From: Odiellus spinosus
Taxonomy: Eukaryota > Arthropoda > Arachnida > Opiliones > Phalangiidae
Assembly: GCA_963920705.1 (NCBI GenBank)
Contig: OY987226.1
Span: forward strand, 498,501 to 562,500
Direction: 5' to 3'
Length of the DNA stretch: 64,000 bases
A program made the translations under genes and the position numbers. Each line of letters begins with the position of its first letter. Positions within the stretch are counted from its first letter, which is position 1. A model generated the notes under the pieces. That model did no database searches and was not told where the DNA came from. It saw only the letters and a list, made by a program, of their open reading frames with translations. Positions 33,731 through 45,195 of this stretch are shown here, one piece after another.

Positions 33731-33988
33731 CACGCGCCAAAAATGTCAGGAATAGAAAATATTTTCGCGCGCTAATGCTCGCCTTCGACTGTACAAATTT
33801 CACGCGCCAAAAATGTCAGGAATAGAAAATATTTTCGCGCGCTAATGCTCGCCTTCGACTGTACAAATTTCACGCGCCAAAAATGTCAGGAATATAAAAT
33901 ATTTTCGCGCGCGCTAATATTTGCCTTTGACTGTACAAATATCACGCGCCAGAAATTTTGGCGCGTGAAATTTGTACAGTCAAAGGCG
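33731..33988. repeat. 69-bp tandem repeat, 3 units plus an inverted half unit
   Basis: The unit begins 'CACGCGCCAAAAATGTCAGG', continues 'ATAGAAAATATTTTCGCGCG' and ends 'CTTCGACTGTACAAATTT'. Units 1 and 2 are identical. The array closes with 'CACGCGCCAGAAATTTTGGC' and the reverse of the unit end ('GAAATTTGTACAGTCAAAGG'). 'GACTGTACAAATTT' is also the core of family A. Confidence 0.85.
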
Positions 33989-35189
33989 GGGGAAAAAAGC
34001 TTCTATATTGTACATCGATGTTAAAAAGAATTGCGGATCTAGTTCATTTTTCATATATCTATGGTTAAAACCGCGGTAAAAAATTCAAAAAGAAATTCCC
34101 CACGTGTTTTGAAATAAAAACTCAAATACAACCGGAGTTAGCAACGAAGTTTATCATATAGCGTCTAGCTTTGCTCGTACATTTTAACGTTAATTTTATA
34201 ATCATATATTTTAGACGAATCTTGTAGTAGACTACCAAAATAGATATTTAAAATCAAATTATTCAAGGGGTAAAAATCAATAAGTTTGCGCAATCATTTT
34301 TGGCTTCCTTATAATAAATCGTACACATATTTATTTTAATATAAAAACGTAATATTTTTATTTTAATATAAAAACGTAATATTTTTATTTTATTTTAAAT
34401 TTATATTAGGTTTGGTCACGTGGGATATAACTAGGCGTAGTTGGTAATATTTTGGGTTTGACAAATTGATTCTAATTAAAAATTACGTTAAAATCAAGAA
34501 TTTATTTGTCTATATTGCCGAGAGAATGAATATTCTCATTAATTGACTGAAATCACGACCCAAAATATCGTTGGTTTCCTTAAGCGCGTTTTCATCACGT
34601 TCATTCGTGATGAGAGTGGTCGAATATTTTGGCGCGAAACTATTTAAAGGTGTTTATATTCAGTTTGGAAATAAATTTTTCCGCCTCTCTTCCTTTAACT
34701 GAATTCTTAGGAGAGTGTGGGATGATATTCTTGGGATGGTGGTTGGGGGCATTGTTACGCTTCGAGAAAAGTATTCGGGGATCAAGCAACCATAAATAGC
34801 TCGTTTCCTTGGCTTCTTTTTCTTTTCTCTATTCTTTCGTCTTTTAAGAAAAGGTGTTCGTTCGTTTCGCGTCACTGACCGCCACGTATCCCTCTCCCTT
34901 TCCGAAATTACCGCGACTCCACCCCTCCCCCGATCAAATACCTATTCAATGAAATAATAATAAACAATATATGTGGGTGTCATCTTGAAATTTTAATCAT
35001 GATTTATTAAATTGTAAAAGAAACCATATTTTAAGAAGTATGTTAGTAAGACGGGCGGTGTCTATTGATGGATTGGAAGGAGTTGATCGTTTGCTATTAT
35101 TCTTTTTAGTTACGCGACAACTTCTTTTTTAGTTACGCAAAACTGAGAGTTAGATGTAAAGTCACGCCAGACGCCAACGTCGAGTGCCG

Positions 35190-35325
35190 CTGTTTTTAAA
35201 TCCCCCTTTAAAGTCGCCTTCTTTTCTAGCTTAGCAGACGACGTTGTACGTAGCGAATTCTACAGTCAAAGCTAGGCTGTGTACATATAGGAAGAGCCTA
35301 TTAAAGGGCCAAATATCAAAGCAGA
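35190..35325. repeat. Family A dispersed repeat, reverse copy
   Basis: 'AAGTCGCCTTCTTTTCTAGC', 'TTAGCAGACGACGTTG', 'ACAGTCAAAGCTAGGCT' and 'ATTAAAGGGCCAAAT' are the reverse of copy 1. Confidence 0.8.
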
Positions 35326-36242
35326 TAGGGCCTTTGAGTAACAACTTAATCTACGATCCACCTTGTTCTTGAATAATACAAGTTTCTTTTCTATAACTCT
35401 CAATTCTTTCCTCTCCTCACCTTTCATCGTCTTGTCTACTGGTTATCGTCAGCGTATCTATGACAGTTGAACGAATTACGTGGTATAATACGAAGTGATA
35501 TAACCAAAAACGTCGAAACAAAAACACGGATGTTCTTTTTGAGCTCGCTTGATCGCGTAACCACTTACATCAACATCCAAATCTAGCAACAAAAAAGTGT
35601 CTTTCAAGACCTTGACTAAATTTTTAAAGAATTATTAATGGTAAAGCTCTCTTCGTAACACCGTAATTATCTACTTTCCCAAAGAATTATCTCAAAACCA
35701 AATGCAAAAAGAATTCCGAGCTAAAAATGCAATTATTTCTTCTCCTTTCTTAACTTTAAATACACGACGCTGGGTGATTTTTGACTCGTATAGCATTTGC
35801 AGCCTTGAAAGGAGGGATAATAGGGTTTGAAGAAATGATCCAACCGTTTCGTGATGTAACGCCAAAGCTCTTTTGTCGCTGGTTTCAAGGCTGAGAAATA
35901 CAAGATTCTTTTACTCTAGTTAAAACTTAAATTGGTTAACCTTTTCTACACGGTTAACGAACATTTGGGCGTGAAACTCCGCAACCCTAGAGCTTTTAAA
36001 ATAACGAGAATAAGTACGAAGAAAGAAAATGGTCGACTTTGGCCCCCCCTACTCCAGTAACAGCGACACTAATATCAATCGCCAGTAAAAGTCGAGCTCG
36101 CTTACTTTTCACCAGATACAAAAGTAAACTACCCATACTTGGAGGTTAATTTTGAGAATGGCGCGCTAATTACAATTCCACCTGTACTAGAAACTTGCCT
36201 TCCGACGTATCCGTAAATCAGATTTCCCTTACCATTAAAGGT

Positions 36243-36390
36243 CATCTGCTCTGGAACTTGCCCCTTTAAAATGCTCTTCCCTTACGCACGAAGTCTAGCT
36301 TTGACTGTACAATTTGTTTATTTCGTCTGCTAAGCTAGAAAAGAAGGCGACTTTAAAGGGGATTTGAAAATCGCGGATAGTCTTTTTAAC
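36243..36390. repeat. Family A dispersed repeat, copy 2
   Basis: 'CTTGCCCCTTTAAAATGCTC', 'TAGCTTTGACTGTACAATTT', 'AAGAAGGCGACTTTAAAGGG' and 'AATCGCGGATAGTC' are in the same order as copy 1. It lies 320 bp upstream of the EAPP start codon and so may be in the promoter region. Confidence 0.85.
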
Positions 36391-36710
36391 TGTGTTATCG
36401 AAAAAATATCCAGTGAGTCGTGTTTATTTCCTTCCCTGCTCTTAATCGCGCACTAGCAGACGAAAACGAGATTTCACTCAGTGTAGTAGTGTACTCGCAA
36501 TTTTTCGGAGCCCTATTATATTATTGTAATTTTAGTAATGTCCTATTATATTGAAATTATTTATTAATTATTATTTGGCGATAAGACATTAGTTTTTGTC
36601 GTAATCATCACTGTGGTTGTCGGCTCTTTATTTAAGTATAAACGTCTTTGGTTTACCAATAGGATGGACTGTGCCATACTTTAAATCTTGATCATTAAAC
36701 GAAGAAGAGA

Positions 36711-37765
36711 ATGGATGTAGTGCAAGAAGAAATACAAAGATCTGTCGCGAAGAATAGTGGTGCTGAAGAAGTAACTGCGTAAGTATTGCTTTATATCAGG
36801 TCCTAGCTAAAAATTTACTACGTGTGGTACTAGCTCTCTGGGGAAATAAATAGTGGGAAGTAGGTCTTAAAGCTCTAGAATGTGCCCCGTGAAATTTGTC
36901 GCCCAAAAGTTTAATAAGTAGTACAATTTACACTGTCAGGACGGGTGAAGCGGATCGTAATGACATTGACGCTTATATCTTCACCAAAGAATGGCAAAAG
37001 CACCAAAAGGAGGGAATCGAAGACAGCTCCGATGATGAGTTTGAGAGTGAAATGAATGCTGAACTTGATGAAAGGATTGATGATTTATACGGACAAACAA
37101 ATCGTGGTACAGTTTTGCTCGTATTATTAATAATACAAATCAAATCTTCAAAGTCAAAAGAATATTTCACTATAAAGGTATAGCTTCTTCGAAGGTGATG
37201 ACGGAATCTGAAAGAAAGGCTCTCGAGGCTGAACTGGCTAATGATGATCTGTTGTACGATCCGGATGAAGATGATGAGGATGAAAAATGGGTGAATGAAA
37301 ACATGAGGCCCTACGCAGCCGGGAAACGCTTAAGCAACGACCAATCGAGGCCCAAACCCAGCGCAAACAGCGACGCTATATTAAATTGCCCAGCTTGTCT
37401 CTCCGTACTTTGTTTGGACTGCCAGAGGTAATACTATTGTATTTTCTAGGGCCTGAGTTGCTTAGTCCTCTTTGATTACGGTAAAAATCCTCGACTAAGG
37501 GAAATATTTATTCCTCAGGCACGAGATTTACAACACTCAGTACAGAGCCATGTTTGTGAAAAACTGCAAAATTGATCACGGTGAGAAGAGAACTTATATT
37601 GAAAAGAAAGCCGCAAAAAGGCGACTGAACAACGGAAAAGCGTACGAAAATGATCCTTGCAAAGAATACTCCGTTGTTAGATGCGAAATTTGCGACACTG
37701 AAGTAGCTGTATACGAGGAAAATGAAGATATTTATCATTTCCATAATGTATTATCCAGTTATTAA
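36711..37765 (+). CDS. EAPP: E2F-associated phosphoprotein (EAPP), complete
   Basis: Four exons, 36711-36778, 36940-37106, 37178-37427 and 37519-37765, join in phase (2, 1, 2) to 243 codons. The N-terminus is acidic with SSDDEFESEMNAELDERIDD and DLYGQT. The middle has LYDPDEDDEDEKWVNE. The C-terminal part is conserved and Cys-rich: CPACLSVLCLDCQRHE, YRAMFVKNC, RCEICDTEVAVYE and IYHFHNVLSS. These match known EAPP proteins, nuclear phosphoproteins that bind activating E2F factors and modulate cell-cycle transcription. The Cys pairs may form a zinc site (inference). Start choice: the first ATG, with the next exon restoring the frame. The BMP receptor start is 528 bp downstream. Confidence 0.93.
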
Positions 37766-37789
37766 ATATATTTTAAACCTTTTAATACG

Positions 37790-37795
37790 AATAAA
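37790..37795 (+). terminator. Poly(A) signal of EAPP
   Basis: AATAAA 25 bp after the TAA stop, immediately before AT-rich sequence. Confidence 0.6.
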
Positions 37796-37857
37796 AATGA
37801 TTCGAGATTGTTGAGCCAATCCAATCGGTCCTTGAGCCAGTTCAAAAGGTTAAACTT

Positions 37858-37965
37858 GACCATAAGGGGTGTAGTTATTTATATGGGTTTGCCCATCTTG
37901 TTAATATATATCATGAGGGGTGTGGTTATAACTATGAGTGTGACCATCTTGTTAATATGTATGTG
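37858..37965. repeat. Two-copy tandem repeat
   Basis: 'AGGGGTGTAGTTAT', 'CCATCTTGTTAATAT' and then 'GAGGGGTGTGGTTAT', 'CCATCTTGTTAATAT' recur at a spacing of about 53 bp. They lie in the short spacer between EAPP and the BMP receptor gene. Confidence 0.6.
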
Positions 37966-38292
37966 GTGCTCAAAAACTATATTAATTCAAAGAGTATTCG
38001 AAAGAGTAGTTTTTCAATAGTTGATTATTTTTTCATTAATAATTTAGTTTTTCAATAGCAATTGCCCTCTTTTTCGGCAAATTTGCGTTTTTTTACATTA
38101 TTGGTCAATGCCCAAGGTCTTGCGCTTATTTCCATTCCTTTGAGCTTTTCCCATAGCATCGGCTGCTATTTGTCACTTTAGCTTTTTTAATCCGCCTCTA
38201 ACCCAAGGAGTATCTTTCCTTTTGGATGGATATTTTGCGTGGCAGCACTGCAGTGTTATTAGATCTTGGTAATAATTGCTCGCGATGTTAAG

Positions 38293-41200
38293 ATGGCGAT
38301 ATATGTAAGATACAAATACATTAAGTTTAGATCTATTTTAACTTCTTGTTGCGTGTTAATATGTGCCCTAATACTTCTGGACATAACAAAAGATGGTAAC
38401 GAAACATTTATCTTTTTTAATTATCTTTCGCGTATAAGTTTTATTAAGGAAACGAGTTAAGTTGTTTACCTATTAAGCCTTGGCTCCAAAGTGTCTATAG
38501 TCTAGACACTAGACAAGGCATTTCAGAGTCCGACCTTATCCTTGGGTGGATCTATCAAGACTAGAATGATTGCTTTGAATTATTTGAACATTTACTGGGA
38601 TTTGAAGGTTATTGACAGTATACGCGACGTAACTCGTTAGCGTTAATACTCGGGATACGACCGAAGTCCTCTTAATTTTAATAAATAAGATGAGAATATG
38701 ACTTTGATACGCAGAGGTTGAAAAGGATCCTTATATCCCCGGGTCAAACTACATTTCGTAAAGATACCTCGCATATTTGGTTCTTTAGAACCCCCACCTA
38801 CTTTTAGCTAGAATACGAATGAGGTTGCTTGTCTACTTTAACGATCTCTCCAAATTCTATTTGGTTTACATCTCATTATGATGGAGTATGTCTCGAGATT
38901 TATACTAAAGCTTTTTTATTTTAATTTTCAGTTTCTGCCTTAGAATGCTACTGCGCGTACCATTGTCCGGACGAACAGAGTAATGGAACGTGTAAAGCTC
39001 GAACAAACAGCGTCTGTTTTAGCGCTGTAGAAAAAGTCTTCAACTCGGATAGCGGTTTATACGAATTAGAGAGGTCGTATGGGTGTCTGCCACCCGACGA
39101 GAGTGGCCTTATGCAATGCAAAGGAAACCTGGTTCCCCACGTTGAGCCCAAATCCATCGAATGCTGTAGTAACTTTGATCTTTGCAACAAAGATCTGGCA
39201 CCTATGCCCGTTTCTAGACCAACTCTAGTACCGAGTAAGTTTTTCACCATTTTATAGCACCCATAAAACCCGAGCTTTCAATCTTGATCAGCCCTATTTT
39301 TAAATACTTCTAACATTATTTTGGCTTTGAAAAAACCCATTTATGGTAAAAATATAAGCTCAGAATTTAACAAAAATAGTCTGTAAATGCTGCAAATGTT
39401 GGGGAAATTCATTTTCAAAATATTCTATGAACACTGGAACCAAAACTTCGTATATTTCTATCCTGATTTCGATGAAATTTTGCCGTGAGGTTTTTTTGTT
39501 CAGAGTTACTATTGTTTGTATATTATAAATTGATCTTTGACCTTAGTTTGTCTCAACCAATAGCTGAGATATTTTGCGTCATTCACCCAATGTTTAGCTA
39601 AAGAGGTTGTGTAGTTTTATTATTTTGATCTCTATTCAGTTTTTTCCCATGGCATTTAAATCAAAATGAATCTGAGCTTCCTCTTATAATTATTAAAGGA
39701 TTTAACGCGTGAAGATGACTGAGCTCTAATTATTGAAAATGCCACATTCATAATTTGAGCTCGATTTTACTTTCAGTTCAAGAAGTTGGAGAGTTTCGTA
39801 CGTACGATGACAGCATCCATCAGATAGCTCTTCTAATATCCATCACGATATGTTTAATACTGTTCGTGATCTTGATCGTCTTTGCCTACCTCAGATGTAA
39901 AAGGAGAGAAACGGGACTCGGAGGTCATCATCGCGGAAAGTTCTTGGCTGAGCAGCGGGACGCTTTCCTCAGTCCAGGAGAATCCTTGAAAGATTTAATA
40001 GAACATTCTATGAGTTCCGGAAGCGGGTCGGGCTTACCATTACTCGTGAGTTTTTCTTTCAAAGCGCGAAAAATCAACGCAATAGGCAATTTTGAATCAT
40101 TTTCAGGTACAAAGAACTATCGCCAAACAAATCGAAATGGTTAATAGCATTGGCAAAGGTCGTTACGGCGAGGTTTGGAAAGCCAGATGGAGAGGGGAAG
40201 ACGTGGCTGTTAAAGTCTTCTTCACGACCGAGGAAGCTTCGTGGTTTAGAGAAACTGAAATATACCAAACTGTTTTGCTCTGTCACGAAAATATCTTGGG
40301 TAAGAAGAAGAGTTTCACTCCGGTTTCGTTTATTTTACCATTTTTACTCTTAGGTTTTATCGCGGCTGACATTCGCGGTACTGGATCGTGGACTCAACTT
40401 CTTCTTATCACGAACTATCACGAGCGAGGAGCCCTTTACGACTTCTTGAAAACTCATTCTGTTACGCCGGCCGAAGGTATTCGTTTGGCTCATACCGCTT
40501 CGTGCGGCATTTCTCATCTTCATATGGAAGTTTTTGGGAAACTGGGGAAACCGGCGATCGCTCATAGAGATATCAAGAGTAAAAATATTTTAGTGAAGAG
40601 AGACGGATCTTGCGTTATCGCTGATTTTGGGCTGGCGGTCCGTTATAACAGGTTTGCGCAAATTTTGTCACCCTTCTCGCGCCTGTTTTATTAATAATGA
40701 ATATTTTCAGCGATACGAACGAGATTGACATCGCGTCTAATACTCGCGTTGGCACTAAACGTTACATGGCTCCGGAGGTCCTCAGCGAGACGATGAACTG
40801 GCAGCAATTTGAAGCCTACAAAATGGCCGATATGTATTCGTTTTCTTTGGTGCTGTGGGAAATTGCTAGGCGGTGCGTCATTGAAGGTAATTATTCCCTC
40901 TTTTCCAATTTGAGACGCGGGATTTAGTTATAATTTTGTTTTCCTAGGAATGCCAGTAGAAGAATACCAGTTGCCTTACCACGACGTAGTTCCGTCAGAT
41001 CCAAGTTTCGAGGAGATGAGGAAAATAGTTTGTATTAGCAACATCCGACCTCCTGTCCCCAATAAGTGGACCTCTTGCCACCCGGTAAGTTAACCACTTT
41101 TTTTCTACTTAACTGAGGGGATTCGAACTATCGTAGTTAAGTCTATCTATCTTATAAGAAGGCTAAGTCAAGAATTTTACGAGAGTTCGTAATATCTACT

Positions 41201-41554
41201 TGACAGATTTAGGCTTAGAGAGTCTTGTTCGCGACTTTGATAATTAACTCTTAATTACGACGAATATTTGAAATTATTGGAAGTTATTTGAACACCTCGA
41301 ACGTGTTTTAATTGAAAAACTCGCTGGTATTTTAATCTTTTAAACAACTTGAAAAGGTTCTTCAAGTACTCTCCAAGGTCATGCAAGAATGCTGGCACGG
41401 CAATCCGTCGGTCCGATTAACGGCCTTACGAGTAAAAAAGACTCTATCCAAATTGGACGCGGACCTCAACAACGATCAAACGCTGCTGCGTTCTATGCAA
41501 CACCAACAATATATCATACTTAACTCGGACAAAGAGTACAAAGTTAACGTTTGA
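38293..41554 (+). CDS. tkv/BMPR1: Type I BMP receptor serine/threonine kinase (thickveins/BMPR1 class), complete
   Basis: Eight exons join in phase: 38293-38395, 38932-39234, 39777-40045, 40107-40299, 40354-40651, 40711-40886, 40948-41084 and 41357-41554. They give 558 residues. Order: signal peptide ([15 protein letters not shown]), Cys-rich activin-receptor ectodomain, one transmembrane helix, GS box, kinase. It is a membrane receptor that binds BMP ligands with a type II receptor and phosphorylates Smad1/5 type R-Smads. The L45 region RGTGSWTQL is the BMPR1 form, which sets Smad choice. The extreme N-terminus (38293 exon) was assigned from signal peptide and phase 1 match, so it is less certain than the rest. 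Confidence 0.93.
38932..39234 (+). CDS. Ligand-binding ectodomain exon of the BMP receptor
   Basis: It encodes [40 protein letters not shown], and [10 protein letters not shown] near the membrane. This ten-Cys three-finger pattern, ending CCS..DLCN, is that of type I BMP receptors. SNGTC holds a likely N-glycosylation site at the position found in other family members. Confidence 0.9.
39777..40045 (+). CDS. Transmembrane and GS-box exon of the BMP receptor
   Basis: After a short stalk comes the helix [20 protein letters not shown], then basic residues (RCKRRE). The GS box [12 protein letters not shown] continues into VQRTIAKQI in the next exon. Type II receptors phosphorylate the SGSGSG serines to activate the kinase, and the LP pair is the FKBP12 contact. 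Donor phase 0 matches exon 40107. Confidence 0.9.
40107..41554 (+). CDS. Kinase domain exons of the BMP receptor
   Basis: All catalytic motifs are intact: glycine loop [12 protein letters not shown] lysine in VAVKVF, catalytic loop [17 protein letters not shown], and the activation segment end [11 protein letters not shown]. The C-lobe ends [14 protein letters not shown] and the protein ends YKVNV before TGA at 41552-41554. An active kinase is expected. Introns are short (50-272 bp). Confidence 0.92.
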
Positions 41555-42851
41555 TAAACGCCGCGATTACGTTTCTTCGCCAACAAAACGGTTAAGCGTC
41601 GCTCCCCTTCACGCGCGACAAAATCCCAAGTACAACCTTCGAAGGCGCGTCTACCCGTCGCGTTAAGAGACTAGCCGTTTCAAAAGACCAATACGGAGTG
41701 AAGCGGAAGTATAAAAATAACAAAACTTTTAACCTAAAATGATATGCGGATGAAATAATAAGCGACAGGTGTATTTTTTTGCTGCGAGTTGCGTTCAATG
41801 CCAAAACGAGTTAGATTTCTTCTGTAGGTGAAAAAATTACGGTATTACGTTCTCACTGATGCCGAGAGTTACTCGCCGGGTCTTTGTCAAATTGATTTTG
41901 CGTCAAAAACGCCGATTTAAACGCGAGAAATTGAAAAAGTTTCCTTAGATTATGGCGAGCTTGCTGGGATTTCAATTTGCCAAGGCCTAACGAGGAACTC
42001 GTTCCGCATCTACTTTGACCCTAAAAAATACACCTCTTCGCTTATTATAAATAAGAGTCATATTTTTGAAGAAAAAAAATGGAAAAAAAATATAGATTAG
42101 TTTTACTTCCAATCCAAAATATGTAATATAGGTCATAAACATAAGTTCTTACAAAAGTTGCCAAAAATGACCATTTTAACAAATAATTAATTCCTTCCCG
42201 GTACTAACACCATTGTCTTTGTATCTATAGACAAGATATAAAGAAAATTTGTGGAAAATGACTTTTATTTTTATATTTTTAATCTCGATTCTTTTGAGAC
42301 AAAAATGGTTTTCAAACTAGCGATAACTTTCTCGCAACCAAATCTAAAATTTATGAAGGATATGTCTACGTTTTAGAAGATGACGGATCTGAATCAAAAT
42401 AAGTTCTCTTTCAACCTCTTTTAGACCTTTTTTTTAATCAATTCTATTATTAAAATTAACACATTTGCGTTAAGTTAGTTAGAAATTGCTTCATTTTCTT
42501 ATTAACCCACTTTATTAAGAGATTTCATTCCTAAGAATTCTCGAAGATCTCCTTAGGGAAGATTATGTTTAGTTTTTTAGCCCAGAAATCAACTTGAGAA
42601 AGTTTTACGATGAAAAATTCAAAAGTTAATTTGGTTTTTGATCATAACGCCTCTTTTGTAATTAAAACTTGGTACAAAAATTTAAAATCTTTTATTTTAC
42701 ATTAAGTACAAATTACATTTGATCCGAACTTTTTTAATTCGTGGTTTCTTCATTAGTGTTCTAACGCGACTGAAGGGTGTGGTAATTTCGTAGATAGTTT
42801 TTAGATTTTAAACGTGTCACGGAGCCAGTGTGCATCAAGTACAAGTTCTGC

Positions 42852-42857
42852 AATAAA
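42852..42857 (+). terminator. Distant candidate poly(A) signal of the BMP receptor
   Basis: AATAAA about 1.3 kb after the stop, in AT-rich non-coding sequence. Nearer variants exist, so this is tentative. Confidence 0.25.
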
Positions 42858-43908
42858 AAATTAGAGTGAGGAATTATTTACCCAAAACTTATTGCGTTTA
42901 ATCATATTGATTTTGCTGTATTCTGAGTCTGAGCCTTAGTTCCAAAGAGAGCCCCAACCATCGATAAAATAACCTGTAGCTATTTTATCTAAGGTCCAGT
43001 TTAGTTCCATCTTTTTAATTGCAAATGTCTCTTTACTTTCTTGATTTTCCGTTTTTTTTTCGAATCTACGTTATCAAAAACCTAAGAAAAATATCAATTA
43101 CTATTTTTAAACATCTAAATATGATAGAAAAGCTTCTAAAGATCGGTCTTAATTGTCTAGTACAAAAAAACGCGGCGCCCCTGTGTTTGAATTTGCCAGG
43201 ATAACATATGACCAATAGGCGCTATCGAAAAATACCACGTGATCCCGTATAGTATAATCACGGGCGAGCAGTGGATTAGGACTCGGAGGCTACGCTATTA
43301 TAAAGGCGACTTTAAATGAAATGAAAGCGCACGTATTTGAAATTCAATTATGTTTTAGTTCGATTTAGGCTTAGCGTATTTAAGCGAGATATTTTTTAAC
43401 GTCGCTTAAGTCTATAATCGCCAACTGGGCGGATATTTGCCCCGGAAATTCAAACCTAGCGCCTCCATGCTTTTTTGTAGCAGACATCCAAGTTTGACCT
43501 TTAAAACCTTTTTTATCATATTTAGGAGATCCTTAAAAAGTAGAGTTGATATTTTTCCTAGGTTTTTGATAACGTAGATTTATAAGTTCGTAAAATCGAG
43601 GAAGTGATACCCTTTAACCCAAGTTAACGCGAGTTACCCGAGTAAATATACCCCGTATAACGGAAGCTAAAAATTTAAGCCGTACGGAAGGGTTATTTTG
43701 CCGACCTTCGCCCTCTACCCTCCAATAGCGACGCCCCCTAAAAAAATAGACCTAAAAAATTAGTACGTGATTGTGTTCTCCCGCGATCAGTTGGAAGTAG
43801 CTACTGCAGAAGCGTAAACTTTCCTTTTATTGTATCGAAGCCTAAATATTGGTAGGCGAATTAGTGCGCGTCTTTCTGGATAATAGTTTTCTTTTGACTT
43901 TTACGCGA

Positions 43909-44021
43909 ATGGATATAACGGACTTCATATTTTCAAAGACGGGAATTTATTGTGGTGATCAAATGGCGTTCTCCAACATCCAAAGTGCTTTCAACTTCGA
44001 TGTTTATTTACCGAGTCTCAG
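43909..44021 (+). CDS. Candidate first coding exon of an unidentified gene
   Basis: ATG at 43909 opens 37 codons (MDITDFIFSKTGIYCGDQMA and then FSNIQSAFNFDVYLPSLR) before the donor CTCAG|GTAATT in phase 2. The composition looks protein-like, and upstream sequence is free of in-frame clutter. I found no second exon that restores the frame, and recognise no family. It could be chance. Confidence 0.25.
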
Positions 44022-44470
44022 GTAATTGAATCTTTATTTATTAAACGGATTAGGGACATTGAGAGAATCTAGGGTTAATGCTGTAAGTGGTTCTGGCCTG
44101 AGAGTGCCAGGCAATATAGCCACGACTGGTTGCAAAACGCTAAAGTAAAACTTAAACCTAAACATTTAGGCTAAATGAAATACTTCGAATTTGTATCTAA
44201 GCCTACAATTTTAAATCAAATTGATCAAGGTATTGAACCGCCTCTCCCACGTAGGCATTCCTTACTTTGGAGAGTAATTATTTTTTGAAAAGTATTTACC
44301 CATACGCTTCTACTGAAAGGCTAGAAATCTTTCCCTGTACAAAGAATCTCAATAACCCATTCACGTTTTAATTTTTCGACCCCCTTGATTCCTTTCCATC
44401 CTTTACAAAAGCGAAAGTTGGTTTTTGCCCAAAATTTGATTGTTAAAGAGGCCCTCTTAAAGGATCAATC

Positions 44471-44575
44471 TGATGTGAAATTTGCCCCTTTAAAATACGC
44501 GCAGCCTAGCTTTGAGCCTTTGACTGTACAATTTATTACGGTCAACGTAGTCTGCTAAGCTTAGAAAAGAAGGCG
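44471..44575. repeat. Family A dispersed repeat, copy 3 (right end missing)
   Basis: 'AAATTTGCCCCTTTAAAATA', 'CAGCCTAGCTTTGA', 'TTTGACTGTACAATTTATTA', 'GTAGTCTGCTAAGCTTAG' and 'AAAAGAAGGCGAGA'. The copy breaks off after 'GGCGA'. Confidence 0.8.
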
Positions 44576-45195
44576 AGAATGATTGCGTTTTTTTGTGGGA
44601 GTATAAAAGAGCCCATTCTAGCTAAAAAAAACATAACAACAAGATTAAATTGTTGACTATTTAAAGCCCCATTTTTAATCCAGATTTTTTGGATTTTCTT
44701 TTTGCCCGAAAATCTTGATTGAAAACGCGACTTGAGACTTTAACCTTTGGGGTGAACATAGTAACCCCGCTGTGTTCTTTTCTCTGTCTTTTGGTTTTAC
44801 CTTTGAAAACACCTAACTTTAAAACCTTAAAAGCCTGCTTTATGGAAATAATATGCATGTACGTTTTGGCAACTTCAACTTCGTAGCTATTACTTTTTTT
44901 TTTTTTTTTTTTTTTTTAAATACAAAATGTCACTATGATAGAAATTGCTTTTTATCAAATCGGATTTCGGGGATTTAGCGCAACTTATCGCGACTCGTTA
45001 TATAAGGGTTCAAAAATTTGTAAACGGGGTCAAAGTGTGTTTAGTCACACGCTCAAAAACCGCGCTAGCAAGTTTTAAAATTTTCATTCGGATTTGTTTG
45101 ATGATGAACCTTTATCGAAATACCCTTAGACGTAAGCTTCTAAGATCCCAATTCGTACCTTTAGCCCGGATAGTGTATTAGATGACTCGTTGCTT

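Larger units (their letters stand above)
32895..36710. other. Intergenic region between the CUB and EAPP genes (divergent)
   Basis: Both genes are transcribed away from this 3.8-kb region, so it must hold both promoters; neither has an obvious TATA box. It contains the 69-bp array at 33731-33988 and two family A copies. An imperfect inverted repeat around 'ATTGGCTGAA' and 'TTCAGCCAAT' lies at 33543-33590. No convincing coding exon was seen. Confidence 0.55.
41555..45195. other. Intergenic/3' UTR region after the BMP receptor
   Basis: AT-rich sequence with a family A copy (44471-44575), a T run of 28 bp (44890-44917) and one candidate exon (43909-44021). No other coding signal was seen. The first 1.3 kb may be receptor 3' UTR. 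Confidence 0.5.

Noticed and set aside
38060..38250. Minus-strand remnants resembling coding sequence (ALTNNVKKRKFAEKEGNC)
   Set aside because: Broken by stops and frame shifts over less than 200 bp. Possibly a dead element fragment, but not enough to name.
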